A stretch of DNA of 64,000 nt from Rhodopseudomonas palustris (GCA_016215605.1 JACRJB010000014.1:310001-374000), one strand, 5' to 3'; shown: positions 42,962 through 53,126, counted from the first letter of the stretch. The notes: generated by a model not told the origin, from the sequence alone. Numbers and translations are program-made.

Positions 42962-43799
42962 TCCAGGAATTATCGCGTCACGCAGCGGCCTGCCTCGCCG
43001 TCGCCTGGTGCCGCATCGTTCGGTACCGCCCGCAGTTTTGCCGAGTACAATCTCGGGTCTGCCCGAATGCCGGTCGTTCAGGCAGCTGCGCAGCCGATGC
43101 GGAGATACGAGGCGCAAGTGCTCGGCCCTCGCCGAAGCGTATACGTGCTCCAGCACGTAGGTGTTGGACGCGCGGCGATGCGGGAGAGCATTCCAATGTA
43201 GGTCATGGGAGCGGCGCAGACTGGGCGGCGTTGTCGACGTCCGCCGCTTCGAATGCGGGACCGATGCCGAGGCCATCGAGCGTGCCCGCAATTTTGTCCC
43301 GACGTTCGGCGTTGAACTCCGGTGCGGAGATCGGCTGATCACGAGGTTACCGGCCAAAGCCCCAACATCTGCGACTCGCTGCCCTGAATGATGGTGGTGC
43401 CGGAGGGATGAATTCCGCCTAACATCTGCCCCCTGTCAGCCAAGTGTAAGGCGGTATCGCTTAGATCTCGCGGCGAGACGCAACGGTTCAAATTTCTGAG
43501 CGAATGCATCTCAATTACTACCCACGACTCGTGCCCCAGCTTTCCCTCAGGCAGGGACGTTCTTCTTTGCTGAACATCCATTAGTGAACTTCGGTGCGCC
43601 GTTTACCCGCTGCTCCGGGCAACGTGTCGCAAATCTGTCGTTCGGCAGTTCAGTCGCTGTCATAGGGCAGGTAATACCATCAAAAGGTGACATCTCGTCA
43701 GATATGATCCGCCGCGCTCCTGCCTTTCTGCGCAAACCTACGACGTCGCGATCACGGTTGTTGCGTAGCCTGATTTCTTGCCTCTTCTAATCATCCCCG
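42962..43799. other. Gene-poor right junction of the cargo
   Basis: No intact gene is seen in 840 bases. A fragment at about 43215-43385 encodes VVDVRRFECGTDAEAIERARNFVPTFGVELRCGDRLITRL. This resembles the small DUF6894-type proteins common in Bradyrhizobiaceae, but lacks a start. The rest looks like decayed insertion debris. Confidence 0.5.
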
Positions 43800-44822
43800 T
43801 TGGCTGACCGCATCTGGTCGGTGCACACGGGGGCGATCGTGGCGGCTTATCCATTCGAGCGAGATGCAATGGTGCGCGGCGCGCAGATGCTGCGCACCGC
43901 CTTGGGGCCGGCGATCGCGATCTGGTTGGACGATCCGGCGATTGTCGAGGTCATGCTCAACCCAGACGGTCGGCTGTGGATCGACCGGTTGGCGGGCGGC
44001 CTCAGTGACACCGGCGAATATCTGTCACCGGCTGACGGTGAGCGAATTGTCCGTCTCGTCGCGCATCATGTTGGCGCCGAAGTTCATCTGGGATGCCCGC
44101 GTGTTTCGGCCGAGTTGCCCGGAACGGGCGAGCGATTTGAAGGGTTGCTGCCGCCGGTCGTCGCTGCGCCGGCGTTTGCGATCCGTAAGCCGGCGGTCGC
44201 CGTGTTCACGCTCAATCACTATGTCGCAGGCGGGATCATCAGTGCAGGCCAGGCCGAAGTGCTGCGCCGTGGCGTCGCTGATCGTTTCAACATCCTAGTC
44301 GCTGGTGGCACGTCGACCGGCAAGACCACGCTGACCAACGCTCTGCTGGCAGAGATTGCCACGTCGTCAGATCGTGTGGTGCTGATCGAAGACACGCGAG
44401 AACTGCAATGCCGCGCGCCGAACCTTGTGGCGTTGCGGACCAAGGACGGCGTTGCATCGCTGTCGGATCTGGTGCGCTCGTCGCTTCGGCTGCGCCCCGA
44501 TCGTATCCCGATTGGAGAGGTGCGCGGCGCCGAGGCGCTGGACCTGCTCAAGGCCTGGGGCACCGGCCATCCCGGCGGCATCGGCACGATTCATGCGGGG
44601 TCGGCCATCGGTGCGCTGCGGAGGATGGAGCAGCTGATACAGGAAGCCGTCGTCACTGTGCCGCGCGCACTGATTGCCGAGACGATCCAGCTGATCGCCG
44701 TCCTCGCGGGCCGTGGCTGCGAACGCCGGCTGGTCGAACTCGCCCGCGTCGAAGGGCTCACCGTCTGCGGTGACTATCACCTCACCCAAATCGCCCCGCT
44801 CAACACTGGAGTCCTGGAATGA
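43800..44822 (+). CDS. trbB: Conjugal transfer ATPase TrbB (VirB11)
   Basis: This is a VirB11-type traffic ATPase with Walker [11 protein letters not shown], followed by [11 protein letters not shown] and the His box [20 protein letters not shown]. The frame opens with TTG at 43800, but family resemblance begins only at [14 protein letters not shown], so the in-frame ATG at 43869 is the likelier start. The cargo boundary lies just upstream, and the original 5' end may have been replaced. It powers the Trb channel and pilus assembly at the inner membrane. Its stop overlaps trbC (ATGA). Confidence 0.93.
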   Translation: MADRIWSVHTGAIVAAYPFERDAMVRGAQMLRTALGPAIAIWLDDPAIVEVMLNPDGRLWIDRLAGGLSDTGEYLSPADGERIVRLVAHHVGAEVHLGCPRVSAELPGTGERFEGLLPPVVAAPAFAIRKPAVAVFTLNHYVAGGIISAGQAEVLRRGVADRFNILVAGGTSTGKTTLTNALLAEIATSSDRVVLIEDTRELQCRAPNLVALRTKDGVASLSDLVRSSLRLRPDRIPIGEVRGAEALDLLKAWGTGHPGGIGTIHAGSAIGALRRMEQLIQEAVVTVPRALIAETIQLIAVLAGRGCERRLVELARVEGLTVCGDYHLTQIAPLNTGVLE

Positions 44823-45148
44823 CCGGAGTTGTTTCCTGTGCTGCCCGCTCGATTGGACGTCTCGTCATCGTTGGCTTGCTTGCGGCGGCGTGCACTCCGG
44901 CGCTTGCGGCCGGCTCCAACATGCCCTGGGAGCAACCGCTCAACCAGATCCTGCAGTCGGTCGAGGGGCCGGTCGCAAAGATCCTGGCAGTGATCATCAT
45001 CATAGTCACCGGTCTCACACTCGCCTTCGGGGATACGTCCGGCGGCTTCCGTCGTCTGATCCAGATCGTGTTCGGCCTCAGCATCGCCTTTGCGGCATCG
45101 AGCTTCTTCCTGTCGTTCTTTTCCTTCGGCGGCGGGGCGGTGATCTGA
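44819..45148 (+). CDS. trbC: Conjugal pilin TrbC (VirB2)
   Basis: This is a 109-residue prepilin with a long signal (LVIVGLLAAACTPALAAG) followed by SNMPWEQPLNQILQSVEGPVAKILAVIIIIVTGLTLAFGD, and a second hydrophobic helix. The order and length match TrbC. The TraF peptidase at 8,378 is the expected processing and cyclising enzyme. It overlaps trbD by one base (TGATG). Confidence 0.92.
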   Translation: MTGVVSCAARSIGRLVIVGLLAAACTPALAAGSNMPWEQPLNQILQSVEGPVAKILAVIIIIVTGLTLAFGDTSGGFRRLIQIVFGLSIAFAASSFFLSFFSFGGGAVI

Positions 45149-45432
45149 TGGAGACCGCATTCGCCAGTTCACATCCGCCAATCCCCGGTTTCAGCATCCC
45201 GGTCCATCGTGCGCTGACCGAGCCGATCTTGCTCGGCGGTGCCCCGCGCGCAATCGCCATCCTCAACGGCACTCTGGCTGCCGCATTGGGTCTCGGGCTT
45301 CGGCTATGGATCGCCGGCCTGCTGCTATGGGCGCTCGGTCATGCCGCCGCGGTATGGGCCGCCAAGCGCGATCCGCTGTTCTTCGAGGTGGTACGCCGCC
45401 ATCTGCGTATCCCTGGCCATCTGACGGCGTGA
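45148..45432 (+). CDS. trbD: TrbD (VirB3)
   Basis: This is a 94-residue protein with VHRALTEPILLGGAPRAIAILNGTLAAALGLGLRLW, typical of TrbD/VirB3, and two membrane helices followed by a basic-acidic tail (DPLFFEVVRRHLRIPGHL). It sits in the inner membrane and works with the TrbE ATPase encoded 8 nt downstream. Confidence 0.92.
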   Translation: METAFASSHPPIPGFSIPVHRALTEPILLGGAPRAIAILNGTLAAALGLGLRLWIAGLLLWALGHAAAVWAAKRDPLFFEVVRRHLRIPGHLTA

Positions 45433-45439
45433 GGCGGTC

Positions 45440-47881
45440 ATGATCAATCTTGCCGAATACCGTCACACCACCACGCGCCTTGCCGATTTTCTCCCGTGGG
45501 CGGCGCTGGTGGGGGAGGGCGTGATCCTCAACAAGGACGGTTCGCTGCAGCGAACCGCCAAGTTTCGGGGGCCCGATCTGGACTCCGCCGTGCCGGCCGA
45601 GCTGATGGCGGTCGCGGGGCGCCTCAACAACGCGTTTCGCAGGCTCGGCTCGGGATGGGCCATCTTCGTCGAAGCGCAGCGCTTTCCGGCCAGTGATTAT
45701 CCGGCGGGAGAATTTCCCGATGCAGCGTCAGCTTTGGTCGATGCCGAACGGCGCGCGCAGTTCGAAGAGCACGAGGCGCATTTCGAGTCGGCGTACTTTC
45801 TGACATTCCTGTTTCTACCGCCGGCCGAGAACGCCGCGAGGACCGAGCGCTGGCTCTATGAGGGCCGCGCCGAGGCGGAAGGTGGCCAAGCCCACGAACT
45901 TCTGCGCGGTTTCATCGATGCGACCGATCGGGTGCTGCAGCTAGTCGAAGGCTTCATGCCTGAGAGCCGATGGCTCGATGACCCGCAGACGCTGACCTAT
46001 CTGCATTCAACCATCTCGACCAAACGCCAGCGGGTCCGGGTGCCGGAAATCCCGATGTATCTCGACGCGATCCTGGTCGACCAGCCTTTGACCTGTGGCT
46101 TGGAGCCGCGATTGGGGCGAGCGCATTTGCGCGTGGCGACGGTGAACGGATTTCCGAGCGCGACCACGCCCGGGATTCTCGACGACCTCAATCGGTTGGC
46201 GTTTGCCTATCGCTGGTCGACCCGCGCAATCATGCTCGACAAGACCGACGCCACGCGGCTTCTGACAAAAATCCGACGGCAATGGTTCGCCAAGCGCAAA
46301 TCCGTCGCGGCCATCCTCAAAGAAGTCATGACCAATGAGGCCTCGGTGCTCGTCGACACCGATGCCAATAACAAGGCGCTCGACGCCGATGCGGCGCTGC
46401 AAGAGCTTGGCTCCGACCTGATCGGACAGACCTTCGTGACCGCCAGCGTAACGGTGTGGGACGATGACCCACGCGTTGCCGACGAGAAGCTGCGGCTGGT
46501 CGAGAAGGTGATCCAGGGCCGCGATTTCACCTGCATGGCCGAGAGCGTCAACGCGGTCGAAGCCTGGCTCGGATCGCTGCCCGGTCACGCCTATGCCAAC
46601 GTGCGCCAGCCGCCGATCTCGACGCTGAATCTCGCGCATATGATCCCGCTATCAGCGGTGTGGGCCGGTCCGGAACGGGACGAGCATCTGGCGGCCGCGC
46701 CTCTCTTGGTCGCCCGCACCAAAGGATCGACGCCGTTTCGGTTGGCGCTGCATGTCGGTGACGTCGGCCATACTCTGGTGGTCGGGCCAACGGGCGCCGG
46801 CAAAAGCGTGCTGCTGGCGCTGATGGCGATGCAGTTCCGCCGTTACATCGGCGCGCAAATATTCGCGTTCGATTTCGGCGGCTCGATCCGTGCTGCTGCG
46901 CTCGGCATGGGCGGCGACTGGCACGACCTCGGTGGCGCGTTGTCCGGGGATCGCTCCGATCCGGTCGCGCTGCAGCCCCTGGCTCACATCGATGATGCCG
47001 CCGAACGCGGCTGGGCCGCGGAATGGCTCGCCGCCATTCTGGCTCGGGAAAAGATCAGCGTTACGCCGGAGGTGAGGGAGCATCTGTGGTCGGCGCTCGG
47101 ATCATTGGCCTCGGCGCCGGTCGGTCAGCGCACCTTGACCGGCCTGTCGATCCTGCTGCAATCCAATCCTCTCAAGCGCGCGTTGCAGCCCTATTGCCTC
47201 GGCGGCCCCTATGGCCGGTTGCTGGACTCCGATGCCGAGCGGCTCGGCGATGGTCTCGTGCAGGTGTTCGAGACCGAGGGCCTGATCGGGACCGGCGCCG
47301 CGCCTGCGGTGCTGGCCTATCTGTTCCACCGCATCGAAGAACTGCTCGATGGCCGGCCGACGCTGCTGATCATCGACGAAGGCTGGCTGGCGCTTGATGA
47401 CGAGGGCTTTGCCGGTCAACTCCGTGAATGGCTGAAGACGCTGCGCAAGAAGAATGCGTCGGTGATCTTCGCCACCCAGTCGCTGTCCGATATCGACAGC
47501 TCTGCGATTGCGCCTGCGATCATCGAGAGTTGCCCGAGCCGGCTGTTCCTGCCGAACGAACGCGCGATCGAGCCGCAGATCGCCGCGATCTATCGCCGCT
47601 TCGGCTTGAACGACCGGCAGATCGAGATCCTGGCCCGGGCGACGCCGAAGCGTGACTACTATTGCCAATCCCGCCGCGGCAACCGGTTGTTCGAGCTCGG
47701 GCTCGGCAAGGTCGCACTCGCTTTTACCACCGCCTCGTCCAAATCTGATCAGGCCGACATCGAAAACGTTCTCGCCGAGCACGGCCGCGACCGCTTCGCC
47801 GCGGCCTGGCTCGAGGCGCGGGGCCTGATTTGGGCCGCCGATCTAATTCCCAGTCTTATCAATCCGGAGGCCTCGCCATGA
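45440..47881 (+). CDS. trbE: Conjugal transfer ATPase TrbE (VirB4)
   Basis: This is an 813-residue VirB4-type ATPase. The N-terminus MINLAEYRHTTTRLADFLPW is the family start. Walker A VGPTGAGKSVLLA lies at about residues 449-460 and Walker B LLIIDEGWLAL at about 640-650. It energises pilus assembly and substrate transfer. The gene is full length, with an ATGA overlap to trbJ. Confidence 0.95.
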   Translation: MINLAEYRHTTTRLADFLPWAALVGEGVILNKDGSLQRTAKFRGPDLDSAVPAELMAVAGRLNNAFRRLGSGWAIFVEAQRFPASDYPAGEFPDAASALVDAERRAQFEEHEAHFESAYFLTFLFLPPAENAARTERWLYEGRAEAEGGQAHELLRGFIDATDRVLQLVEGFMPESRWLDDPQTLTYLHSTISTKRQRVRVPEIPMYLDAILVDQPLTCGLEPRLGRAHLRVATVNGFPSATTPGILDDLNRLAFAYRWSTRAIMLDKTDATRLLTKIRRQWFAKRKSVAAILKEVMTNEASVLVDTDANNKALDADAALQELGSDLIGQTFVTASVTVWDDDPRVADEKLRLVEKVIQGRDFTCMAESVNAVEAWLGSLPGHAYANVRQPPISTLNLAHMIPLSAVWAGPERDEHLAAAPLLVARTKGSTPFRLALHVGDVGHTLVVGPTGAGKSVLLALMAMQFRRYIGAQIFAFDFGGSIRAAALGMGGDWHDLGGALSGDRSDPVALQPLAHIDDAAERGWAAEWLAAILAREKISVTPEVREHLWSALGSLASAPVGQRTLTGLSILLQSNPLKRALQPYCLGGPYGRLLDSDAERLGDGLVQVFETEGLIGTGAAPAVLAYLFHRIEELLDGRPTLLIIDEGWLALDDEGFAGQLREWLKTLRKKNASVIFATQSLSDIDSSAIAPAIIESCPSRLFLPNERAIEPQIAAIYRRFGLNDRQIEILARATPKRDYYCQSRRGNRLFELGLGKVALAFTTASSKSDQADIENVLAEHGRDRFAAAWLEARGLIWAADLIPSLINPEASP

Positions 47882-48615
47882 GGACCTATCGTCGTCTCGT
47901 GCTGGCGAGCGTGGCGGCGCTCGGCGTGACCTTGGCCGCGCCTCGCGTTGTTGCTCAAATCGTGGTGTTCGATCCCAACAATTACAGCCAGAATGTGCTG
48001 ACGGCGGCGCGCGAGCTGCAGCAGATCAACAATCAGATCGTCTCACTGCAGAACCAGGCCCAGAGCCTGGTCAACCAGGCGCGCAACCTCGCCAGCCTGC
48101 CGTATTCGTCGCTGCAGCAGGTCCAGCAATCCATCACGCGCACCCAGCAGTTGCTCAATCAGGCGCAGCGCATCGCCTACGACGTCCAGCAGGTCGACCG
48201 GGCATTTTCGACGACCTATGCGCCGGCGTCGCCAAGCCAGTCCAGTCAGGCGCTGATCACCGGCGCCCAGGAGCGGTGGCAGTCGTCGGTCGCTGCACTT
48301 CAGGATTCACTCCGCGTTCAGGCCGGCGTGGTGGGCAATCTCGACACCTATCGGACGCAGAGCGCCGCGCTAGTTTCATCGAGCCAATCCGCCAGCGGCG
48401 CGCTGCAGGCGATGCAGGCCGGCAATCAGTTACTGTCGCTGCAAGCCCAGCAACTCGCCGACCTCACCGCAGTCGCTGCTTCGCAAAACCGCGCCCAGAG
48501 CTTGGAAGGCGCGCAGCGCGCCGCCGCCCAGGACCAGGGGCGAGAGCAACTCCGGCGTTTTCTGGCGCCGGGGCAGGGCTATCAGCCGACCGCCGTGCGG
48601 ATGTTCCACCAATGA
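47878..48615 (+). CDS. trbJ: TrbJ (VirB5-like)
   Basis: This is a 245-residue exported protein with a signal peptide (LVLASVAALGVTLAAPRVVAQ) and the family motif IVVFDPNNYSQNVLTAARELQQINNQI, followed by long Gln-rich coiled coil. VirB5-like proteins cap the pilus tip and help adhesion. A GGAGG site inside the end of trbE drives its start. It overlaps trbK by 4 nt. Confidence 0.92.
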   Translation: MRTYRRLVLASVAALGVTLAAPRVVAQIVVFDPNNYSQNVLTAARELQQINNQIVSLQNQAQSLVNQARNLASLPYSSLQQVQQSITRTQQLLNQAQRIAYDVQQVDRAFSTTYAPASPSQSSQALITGAQERWQSSVAALQDSLRVQAGVVGNLDTYRTQSAALVSSSQSASGALQAMQAGNQLLSLQAQQLADLTAVAASQNRAQSLEGAQRAAAQDQGREQLRRFLAPGQGYQPTAVRMFHQ

Positions 48616-48980
48616 GGGCCCGCAGCATCGCTGAATATGTGCTGCCGGTCTTGGCCGCGACCGTGATGGTGCTGGTCGTCGCCGCTTGCGCCATCCAGCT
48701 CCGTACCGACGAGGGGCTTGCGCCGATCGCCTCTCCAGCGGCCGAGGAGCCCGATCCGTTTGCCGCAAAACTGTTTCGATGCAGGACGGTGACGATCGAG
48801 CAGCCGACCGAGCTTGCCGAGTGTCGCCGCGTCTGGGCCGAAAGCCGCCGGCGCTTCCTGAAGCAGCCCGTCCCGCACGCGGAAACGCCCGAGGACAAAC
48901 CTGGTGCTGGAGCTGAACCCAAAATCCAGGATCGATTGCCGAAGCCGCTCCTGCAGCCTCAGCAGAGTGAGGATCGATGA
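48612..48980 (+). CDS. trbK: Putative entry exclusion protein TrbK-alt
   Basis: This is a 122-residue protein with an N-terminal membrane segment or lipoprotein signal (VLPVLAATVMVLVVAACAIQL), then FRCRTVTIEQPTELAECRRVWAESRRRFL, the two-Cys core of TrbK-alt. Its position between trbJ and trbL is where the entry exclusion gene lies in this family. It should block redundant transfer into cells that already hold the ICE. Confidence 0.85.
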   Translation: MRARSIAEYVLPVLAATVMVLVVAACAIQLRTDEGLAPIASPAAEEPDPFAAKLFRCRTVTIEQPTELAECRRVWAESRRRFLKQPVPHAETPEDKPGAGAEPKIQDRLPKPLLQPQQSEDR

Positions 48981-50239
48981 TGGCGGGCACCGGCATTATC
49001 GATCGCTTCCTCGAAGTGTTCACCGGTTACATCGATTCCGGCTTTGGCCTGCTCGGCAGCGAGGTCAGCTTTTTGGCCACGACGCTGGTCGCGATCGACG
49101 TCACGCTGGCGGCGCTGTTCTGGAGCTGGGGCACCGACGACGACATCATCGCGCGGCTGGTCAAGAAGACGCTGTTCGTCGGGGTGTTCGCCTATCTGAT
49201 CGGCAACTGGAACAGCCTTGCCCGCATCGTGTTCGAAAGCTTCTCGGGACTCGGCCTAAAGGCTGCCGGTTCGGGTCTCTCTTCGGCAGATTTCTTGCGG
49301 CCAGGCCGCATAGCGCAGGTCGGCATCGATGCCGGTCGCCCGATCCTGGAGGCGATCTCCGGGCTGATGGGCTACATCGCGTTCTTCGAGAATTTCGTGC
49401 AGATCACGGTGCTGTTGTTCGCCTGGATCGTGGTGCTGCTTGCCTTCTTCATCCTGGCGATCCAGCTGTTCGTCACCCTGATCGAGTTCAAGCTGACCAC
49501 GCTGGCCGGCTTCGTGCTGATCCCATTTGGGCTGTTCGGCAAGACGGCCTTTGCCGCCGAGCGCGTGCTCGGCAACGTCATCTCGTCGGGCATCAAGGTG
49601 CTGGTGCTGGCCGTGATCGTCGGCATCGGCTCAACGCTGTTTGCGCAGTTCACGGCGGGCTTCGGCGGCAACCAGCCGACCATCGAAGACGCCATGACGC
49701 TGGTGCTCGCCGCCCTCGCGCTGCTCGGCTTGGGTATTTTCGGGCCCGGCATCGCCAACGGGCTGGTTTCCGGCGGGCCGCAGCTCGGTGCGGGTGCCGC
49801 GGTCGGCACCGGGCTTGCCGCCGGTGGCGTCGTTGTCGCCGCTGCGGCCGGGGCGGGGCTCGCCGCTGGCGCTGGCGGCGGCGTCTTGGCCGGCGCCACG
49901 CGGGGCGGTGCGTCCCTGATCAGCGGAACGGCGTCCGCCTATCGCGCCGGCGGACTGTCGGGTGTCGCGGAGGCGGGGGCTTCATCGATCACCGCTCCGT
50001 TGCGCCGGGCGGCCGCGGGCCTCGGTAGCGGTGCGACGTCTGGACAAGCTGACGGTGCGCCGAGTGTCCCGTCCGGCACCCCTTCGGCAGGTCCATCCAA
50101 CAGTCCGCCCGCCTGGGCTCAGCGCATGAAGCGGTCGCAGACCGCAAGCCACGGGGTGTCCACCGCAACCCATGCCGTGCGCTCCGGGGACCATGGTGGC
50201 GGCGGTGCTTCCGTCAATCTCTCGCAAGGAGATCACTGA
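48977..50239 (+). CDS. trbL: TrbL (VirB6)
   Basis: This is a 420-residue membrane protein. IIDRFLEVFTGYIDSGFGLLGSEV at the start and FKLTTLAGFVLIPFGLFGKTAFAAERVLG in the middle are TrbL hallmarks. The C-terminal third is Ala/Gly- and Ser/Pro-rich and low in complexity, as usual. It forms the inner-membrane part of the channel. One-base overlap with trbF (TGATG). Confidence 0.93.
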   Translation: MMAGTGIIDRFLEVFTGYIDSGFGLLGSEVSFLATTLVAIDVTLAALFWSWGTDDDIIARLVKKTLFVGVFAYLIGNWNSLARIVFESFSGLGLKAAGSGLSSADFLRPGRIAQVGIDAGRPILEAISGLMGYIAFFENFVQITVLLFAWIVVLLAFFILAIQLFVTLIEFKLTTLAGFVLIPFGLFGKTAFAAERVLGNVISSGIKVLVLAVIVGIGSTLFAQFTAGFGGNQPTIEDAMTLVLAALALLGLGIFGPGIANGLVSGGPQLGAGAAVGTGLAAGGVVVAAAAGAGLAAGAGGGVLAGATRGGASLISGTASAYRAGGLSGVAEAGASSITAPLRRAAAGLGSGATSGQADGAPSVPSGTPSAGPSNSPPAWAQRMKRSQTASHGVSTATHAVRSGDHGGGGASVNLSQGDH

Positions 50240-50922
50240 TGTTCAAACGTCCCTCCGTGCGCTACGGCCGCACGCCCGAACCCGAGACGCCCTATCAGAA
50301 GGCGGCGCAAGTCTGGGATGAGCGCATCGGCTCGGCTCGCGTCCAGGCCAAGAACTGGCGGCTGATGGCGTTCAGTTCGCTGATGCTGTCGGCGGGGTTG
50401 GCGTCTGCGCTGGTGTGGCAATCGATCCGCGGCACCGTCACGCCCTGGGTGGTCGAGGTCGACCGGCTCGGCCAGGCGCAGACGGTGGCCCCGGCCATTG
50501 TCTCTTATCAGCCGACCGACCCGCAAATCGCCTTCCATCTCGCTCGCTTCATCGAAGATGTCCGCGGCATTCCCGCCGATGCCATCGTGCTGCGCCAGAA
50601 CTGGCTGCGGGCCTATGACTTCACCACCGATCGCGGCGCCGCGGCGCTCAACGACCACGCCCGGGTCAACGATCCCTTCGCCAAGCTCGGCAAGGTCCAG
50701 ATCTCGGTCGAAGTCTCCAGCGTTATCCGCGCTTCCCCGTCCTCGTTCCGCGTCGCCTGGCTGCAGCGGAGCTACGAAAACGGCAGCCTGAGCACCACCG
50801 AGCGCTGGACCGCGATCCTCACCATCGCGCTGGAAACACCCCGGGACGCCGATCGCCTGCGCAAGAATCCGCTCGGTGTCTACGTCAATGCCATCAACTG
50901 GTCCAAGGAGCTCGGCCAATGA
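50239..50922 (+). CDS. trbF: TrbF (VirB8)
   Basis: This is a 227-residue protein starting MFKRPSVRYGRTPEPETPYQKAAQVWDERIG, typical of TrbF. It has one membrane helix (about residues 40-57) and a periplasmic VirB8 domain (AYDFTTDRGAAALNDHAR; VAWLQRSYENG). It joins the inner-membrane ATPases to the periplasmic core. Overlaps trbG by 4 nt. Confidence 0.93.
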   Translation: MFKRPSVRYGRTPEPETPYQKAAQVWDERIGSARVQAKNWRLMAFSSLMLSAGLASALVWQSIRGTVTPWVVEVDRLGQAQTVAPAIVSYQPTDPQIAFHLARFIEDVRGIPADAIVLRQNWLRAYDFTTDRGAAALNDHARVNDPFAKLGKVQISVEVSSVIRASPSSFRVAWLQRSYENGSLSTTERWTAILTIALETPRDADRLRKNPLGVYVNAINWSKELGQ

Positions 50923-51914
50923 GTGCCATTTTCGTCCGCCATGCCGTCGTGCCCGCGCTTCTGGTGTCGGTTTCCACCTTGGCCGGCTGCACCCATCTGC
51001 AGAAGCCCCCGGCGATTTCCTATGACGACGACGCGCAGCCCGCGGTGCAGCTCGCCGATCCGCCGAAGCCGGTCGAGATCGTCGAGGTGCCAAAGCTCTT
51101 GCCGCTTCCCGGCCAGCTCAAGCCGCTACGCGGCGCACGATCCAAGCCCGAGCCGGGCGACCCACGCCAGCGCGTCGAAAAGGCCAACGCCGCGGCGCGC
51201 GTCCAGCCGACGCGGAATGGCTACATCAATGCGGTGCAGGTCTATCCGTTCGCGCCCGGCGCTCTGTATCAGGTCTATTCCGCGCCGGGACAGGTGACCG
51301 ACGTGGCGCTGCAGGAGGGCGAGCAACTGGTGGGCTCCGGACCGGTCGCCGCCGGCGACACCGTGCGCTGGATAATCGGCGACACCGAGAGCGGGGCAGG
51401 GCCGACCAAGCGCATTCATATTCTGGTCAAGCCGACTCGACCGGATCTCGTCAGCAATCTGGTCATCAACACCGATCGCCGCACCTATCTGCTGGAGCTG
51501 CGCTCGGCTGAGAAGACCTACATGGCGTCGGTGTCCTGGCACTATCCGCAGGATGAGTTGATCGCGCTGCGCCGGCAGAATCTCGCAGCCGAAGCCGCCG
51601 GCCCGATCAATGTCGGCATCGATATCGCAAGGCTGCGGTTCCGCTATCAGATCGAGGGAGATGATGCGTCCTGGCGACCGTTGTCCGCGTTCGACGATGG
51701 TGCCAAGGTCTATATCGAGATGCCGAGAGGCCTCTCCCAAGGCGAGGCGCCACCCTTGTTCGTGATCGGCCCGGAAGGCGACGGCCAACTCGTCAACTAT
51801 CGCGTTCGCGACAATTACTACATCGTCGACCGCCTGTTTGCCGCAGCTGAGCTGCGGCTTGGCGGCGAGCGCCAACAGGTTGTTCGCATCAGCCGCACTG
51901 ACGGGAGGTCGTGA
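50919..51914 (+). CDS. trbG: TrbG (VirB9)
   Basis: This is a 331-residue protein with a lipoprotein-like signal (LVSVSTLAGCTHLQKP) and the VirB9 domain (INAVQVYPFAPGALYQVYSAPGQVTDVALQEGE; later YIVDRLFAAAELRLGG). It forms the outer-membrane core ring with TrbI. It overlaps trbI by one base. Confidence 0.93.
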   Translation: MSAIFVRHAVVPALLVSVSTLAGCTHLQKPPAISYDDDAQPAVQLADPPKPVEIVEVPKLLPLPGQLKPLRGARSKPEPGDPRQRVEKANAAARVQPTRNGYINAVQVYPFAPGALYQVYSAPGQVTDVALQEGEQLVGSGPVAAGDTVRWIIGDTESGAGPTKRIHILVKPTRPDLVSNLVINTDRRTYLLELRSAEKTYMASVSWHYPQDELIALRRQNLAAEAAGPINVGIDIARLRFRYQIEGDDASWRPLSAFDDGAKVYIEMPRGLSQGEAPPLFVIGPEGDGQLVNYRVRDNYYIVDRLFAAAELRLGGERQQVVRISRTDGRS

Positions 51915-53119
51915 TGACCGGCAAGCCGGAAGAGGGGGATGCGCAACGCGTTGCGGCGATGCGCCTGCGGCCCGAGCGGCCGCGGGTGACGCGATTGTCC
52001 CGCAAAGTGTTGGCGGGCGGCGCAGGCGTCGGCATGGTGGCTGTGTTTGGCGCGGTGTTGTGGGCGTTGCAGAACGACCGCTCTCGTACTCCCGCGCCGG
52101 AAGAACTGCACACCACCGATCATCGCAACGTCGCCGACGGGCTGTCCGGCCTGCCACGCGATTATGCCGGCGTGCCCCGCCAAGCGCCGCAGCTCGGGCC
52201 GCCGCTACCCGGAGATCTCGGCCGGCCGATCCTCAATGCACAGACTGCGTCCTCGACGACTACGCTCCCTGCCGATTCCGAGCAGCAGCGTCGCGACCAG
52301 GAAGCCGAAGCCGCACGCCTCAGTCGGCTGTTCGCGACGACCAACTTGCGAGAGGTGGCGCATCCGTCCGCACCGGCGACTGCAACGGACAGTGCCTCTG
52401 CCGCAGCCAACCAGCCGGTCACCATGCCACAGCCCTCGATCGACCCCGGCTTCGATCAAAACGGCCAGGACCGCAAACTCGCCTTCGTCACGGCTGCCGT
52501 CGATCGTCGCACCACCAGCCCGGACCGGATTGCAGCGCCGGCGTCGCCCTACGTTGTCCAGGCCGGGACGATCATCCCGGCCTCGCTGATCACCGGTATT
52601 CGTTCCGACCTTCCAGGCCTGATCACCGCGCAGGTCACCGAAAACGTCTACGACAGTCCGACCGGCCGGTTTCTGCTGATCCCGCAAGGCGGTCGCCTGA
52701 TCGGGGTCTATGACAGCCAGGTCGCGTTCGGGCAGTCGCGGGTGCTGCTGGTGTGGACCCGACTGATCATGCCGAACGGCCGGTCGATCGTGCTGGAACG
52801 TCAGCAGGGCGCCGACACGGCCGGCTACTCCGGGCTAGAAGACGAGGTCGACAATCATTGGGGGCGGCTGTTCGGCGCGGCGCTGCTTTCAACGCTGCTG
52901 AGTGTCGGCAGCGAGCTCGGTTCGAATTCCACGTCCAGCGGCAACAACAGCGATCTCATCCAGGCGCTTCGTCGCGGCGCAGGCGATGGTGCCAGTCAGA
53001 CCGGGCAGCAGGTGGTTCGGCGCAATCTCAACGTCCAGCCGACTCTCACGATCCGGCCGGGGTTTCCGGTCCAGGTGATCGTCAATCGGGACCTCGTACT
53101 TGAACCGTACAAAGGATGA
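51914..53119 (+). CDS. trbI: TrbI (VirB10)
   Basis: This is a 401-residue protein with a cytoplasmic N-terminus, one membrane helix (GAGVGMVAVFGAVLWAL), a Pro-rich periplasmic linker and the VirB10 domain (YVVQAGTIIPASLITGIRSDLPGLITAQVTENVYDS, RFLLIPQGGRLIGVYDSQV, FPVQVIVNRDLVLEPY). GTG at 51911 is an alternative start. It spans both membranes in the secretion core. Confidence 0.94.
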   Translation: MTGKPEEGDAQRVAAMRLRPERPRVTRLSRKVLAGGAGVGMVAVFGAVLWALQNDRSRTPAPEELHTTDHRNVADGLSGLPRDYAGVPRQAPQLGPPLPGDLGRPILNAQTASSTTTLPADSEQQRRDQEAEAARLSRLFATTNLREVAHPSAPATATDSASAAANQPVTMPQPSIDPGFDQNGQDRKLAFVTAAVDRRTTSPDRIAAPASPYVVQAGTIIPASLITGIRSDLPGLITAQVTENVYDSPTGRFLLIPQGGRLIGVYDSQVAFGQSRVLLVWTRLIMPNGRSIVLERQQGADTAGYSGLEDEVDNHWGRLFGAALLSTLLSVGSELGSNSTSSGNNSDLIQALRRGAGDGASQTGQQVVRRNLNVQPTLTIRPGFPVQVIVNRDLVLEPYKG

Positions 53120-53126
53120 GAAATTC

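Noticed and set aside
43584-43790. A 68-codon frame just before trbB
   Set aside because: It has no ribosome site, unusual composition and no family resemblance, and it sits in decayed junction DNA.
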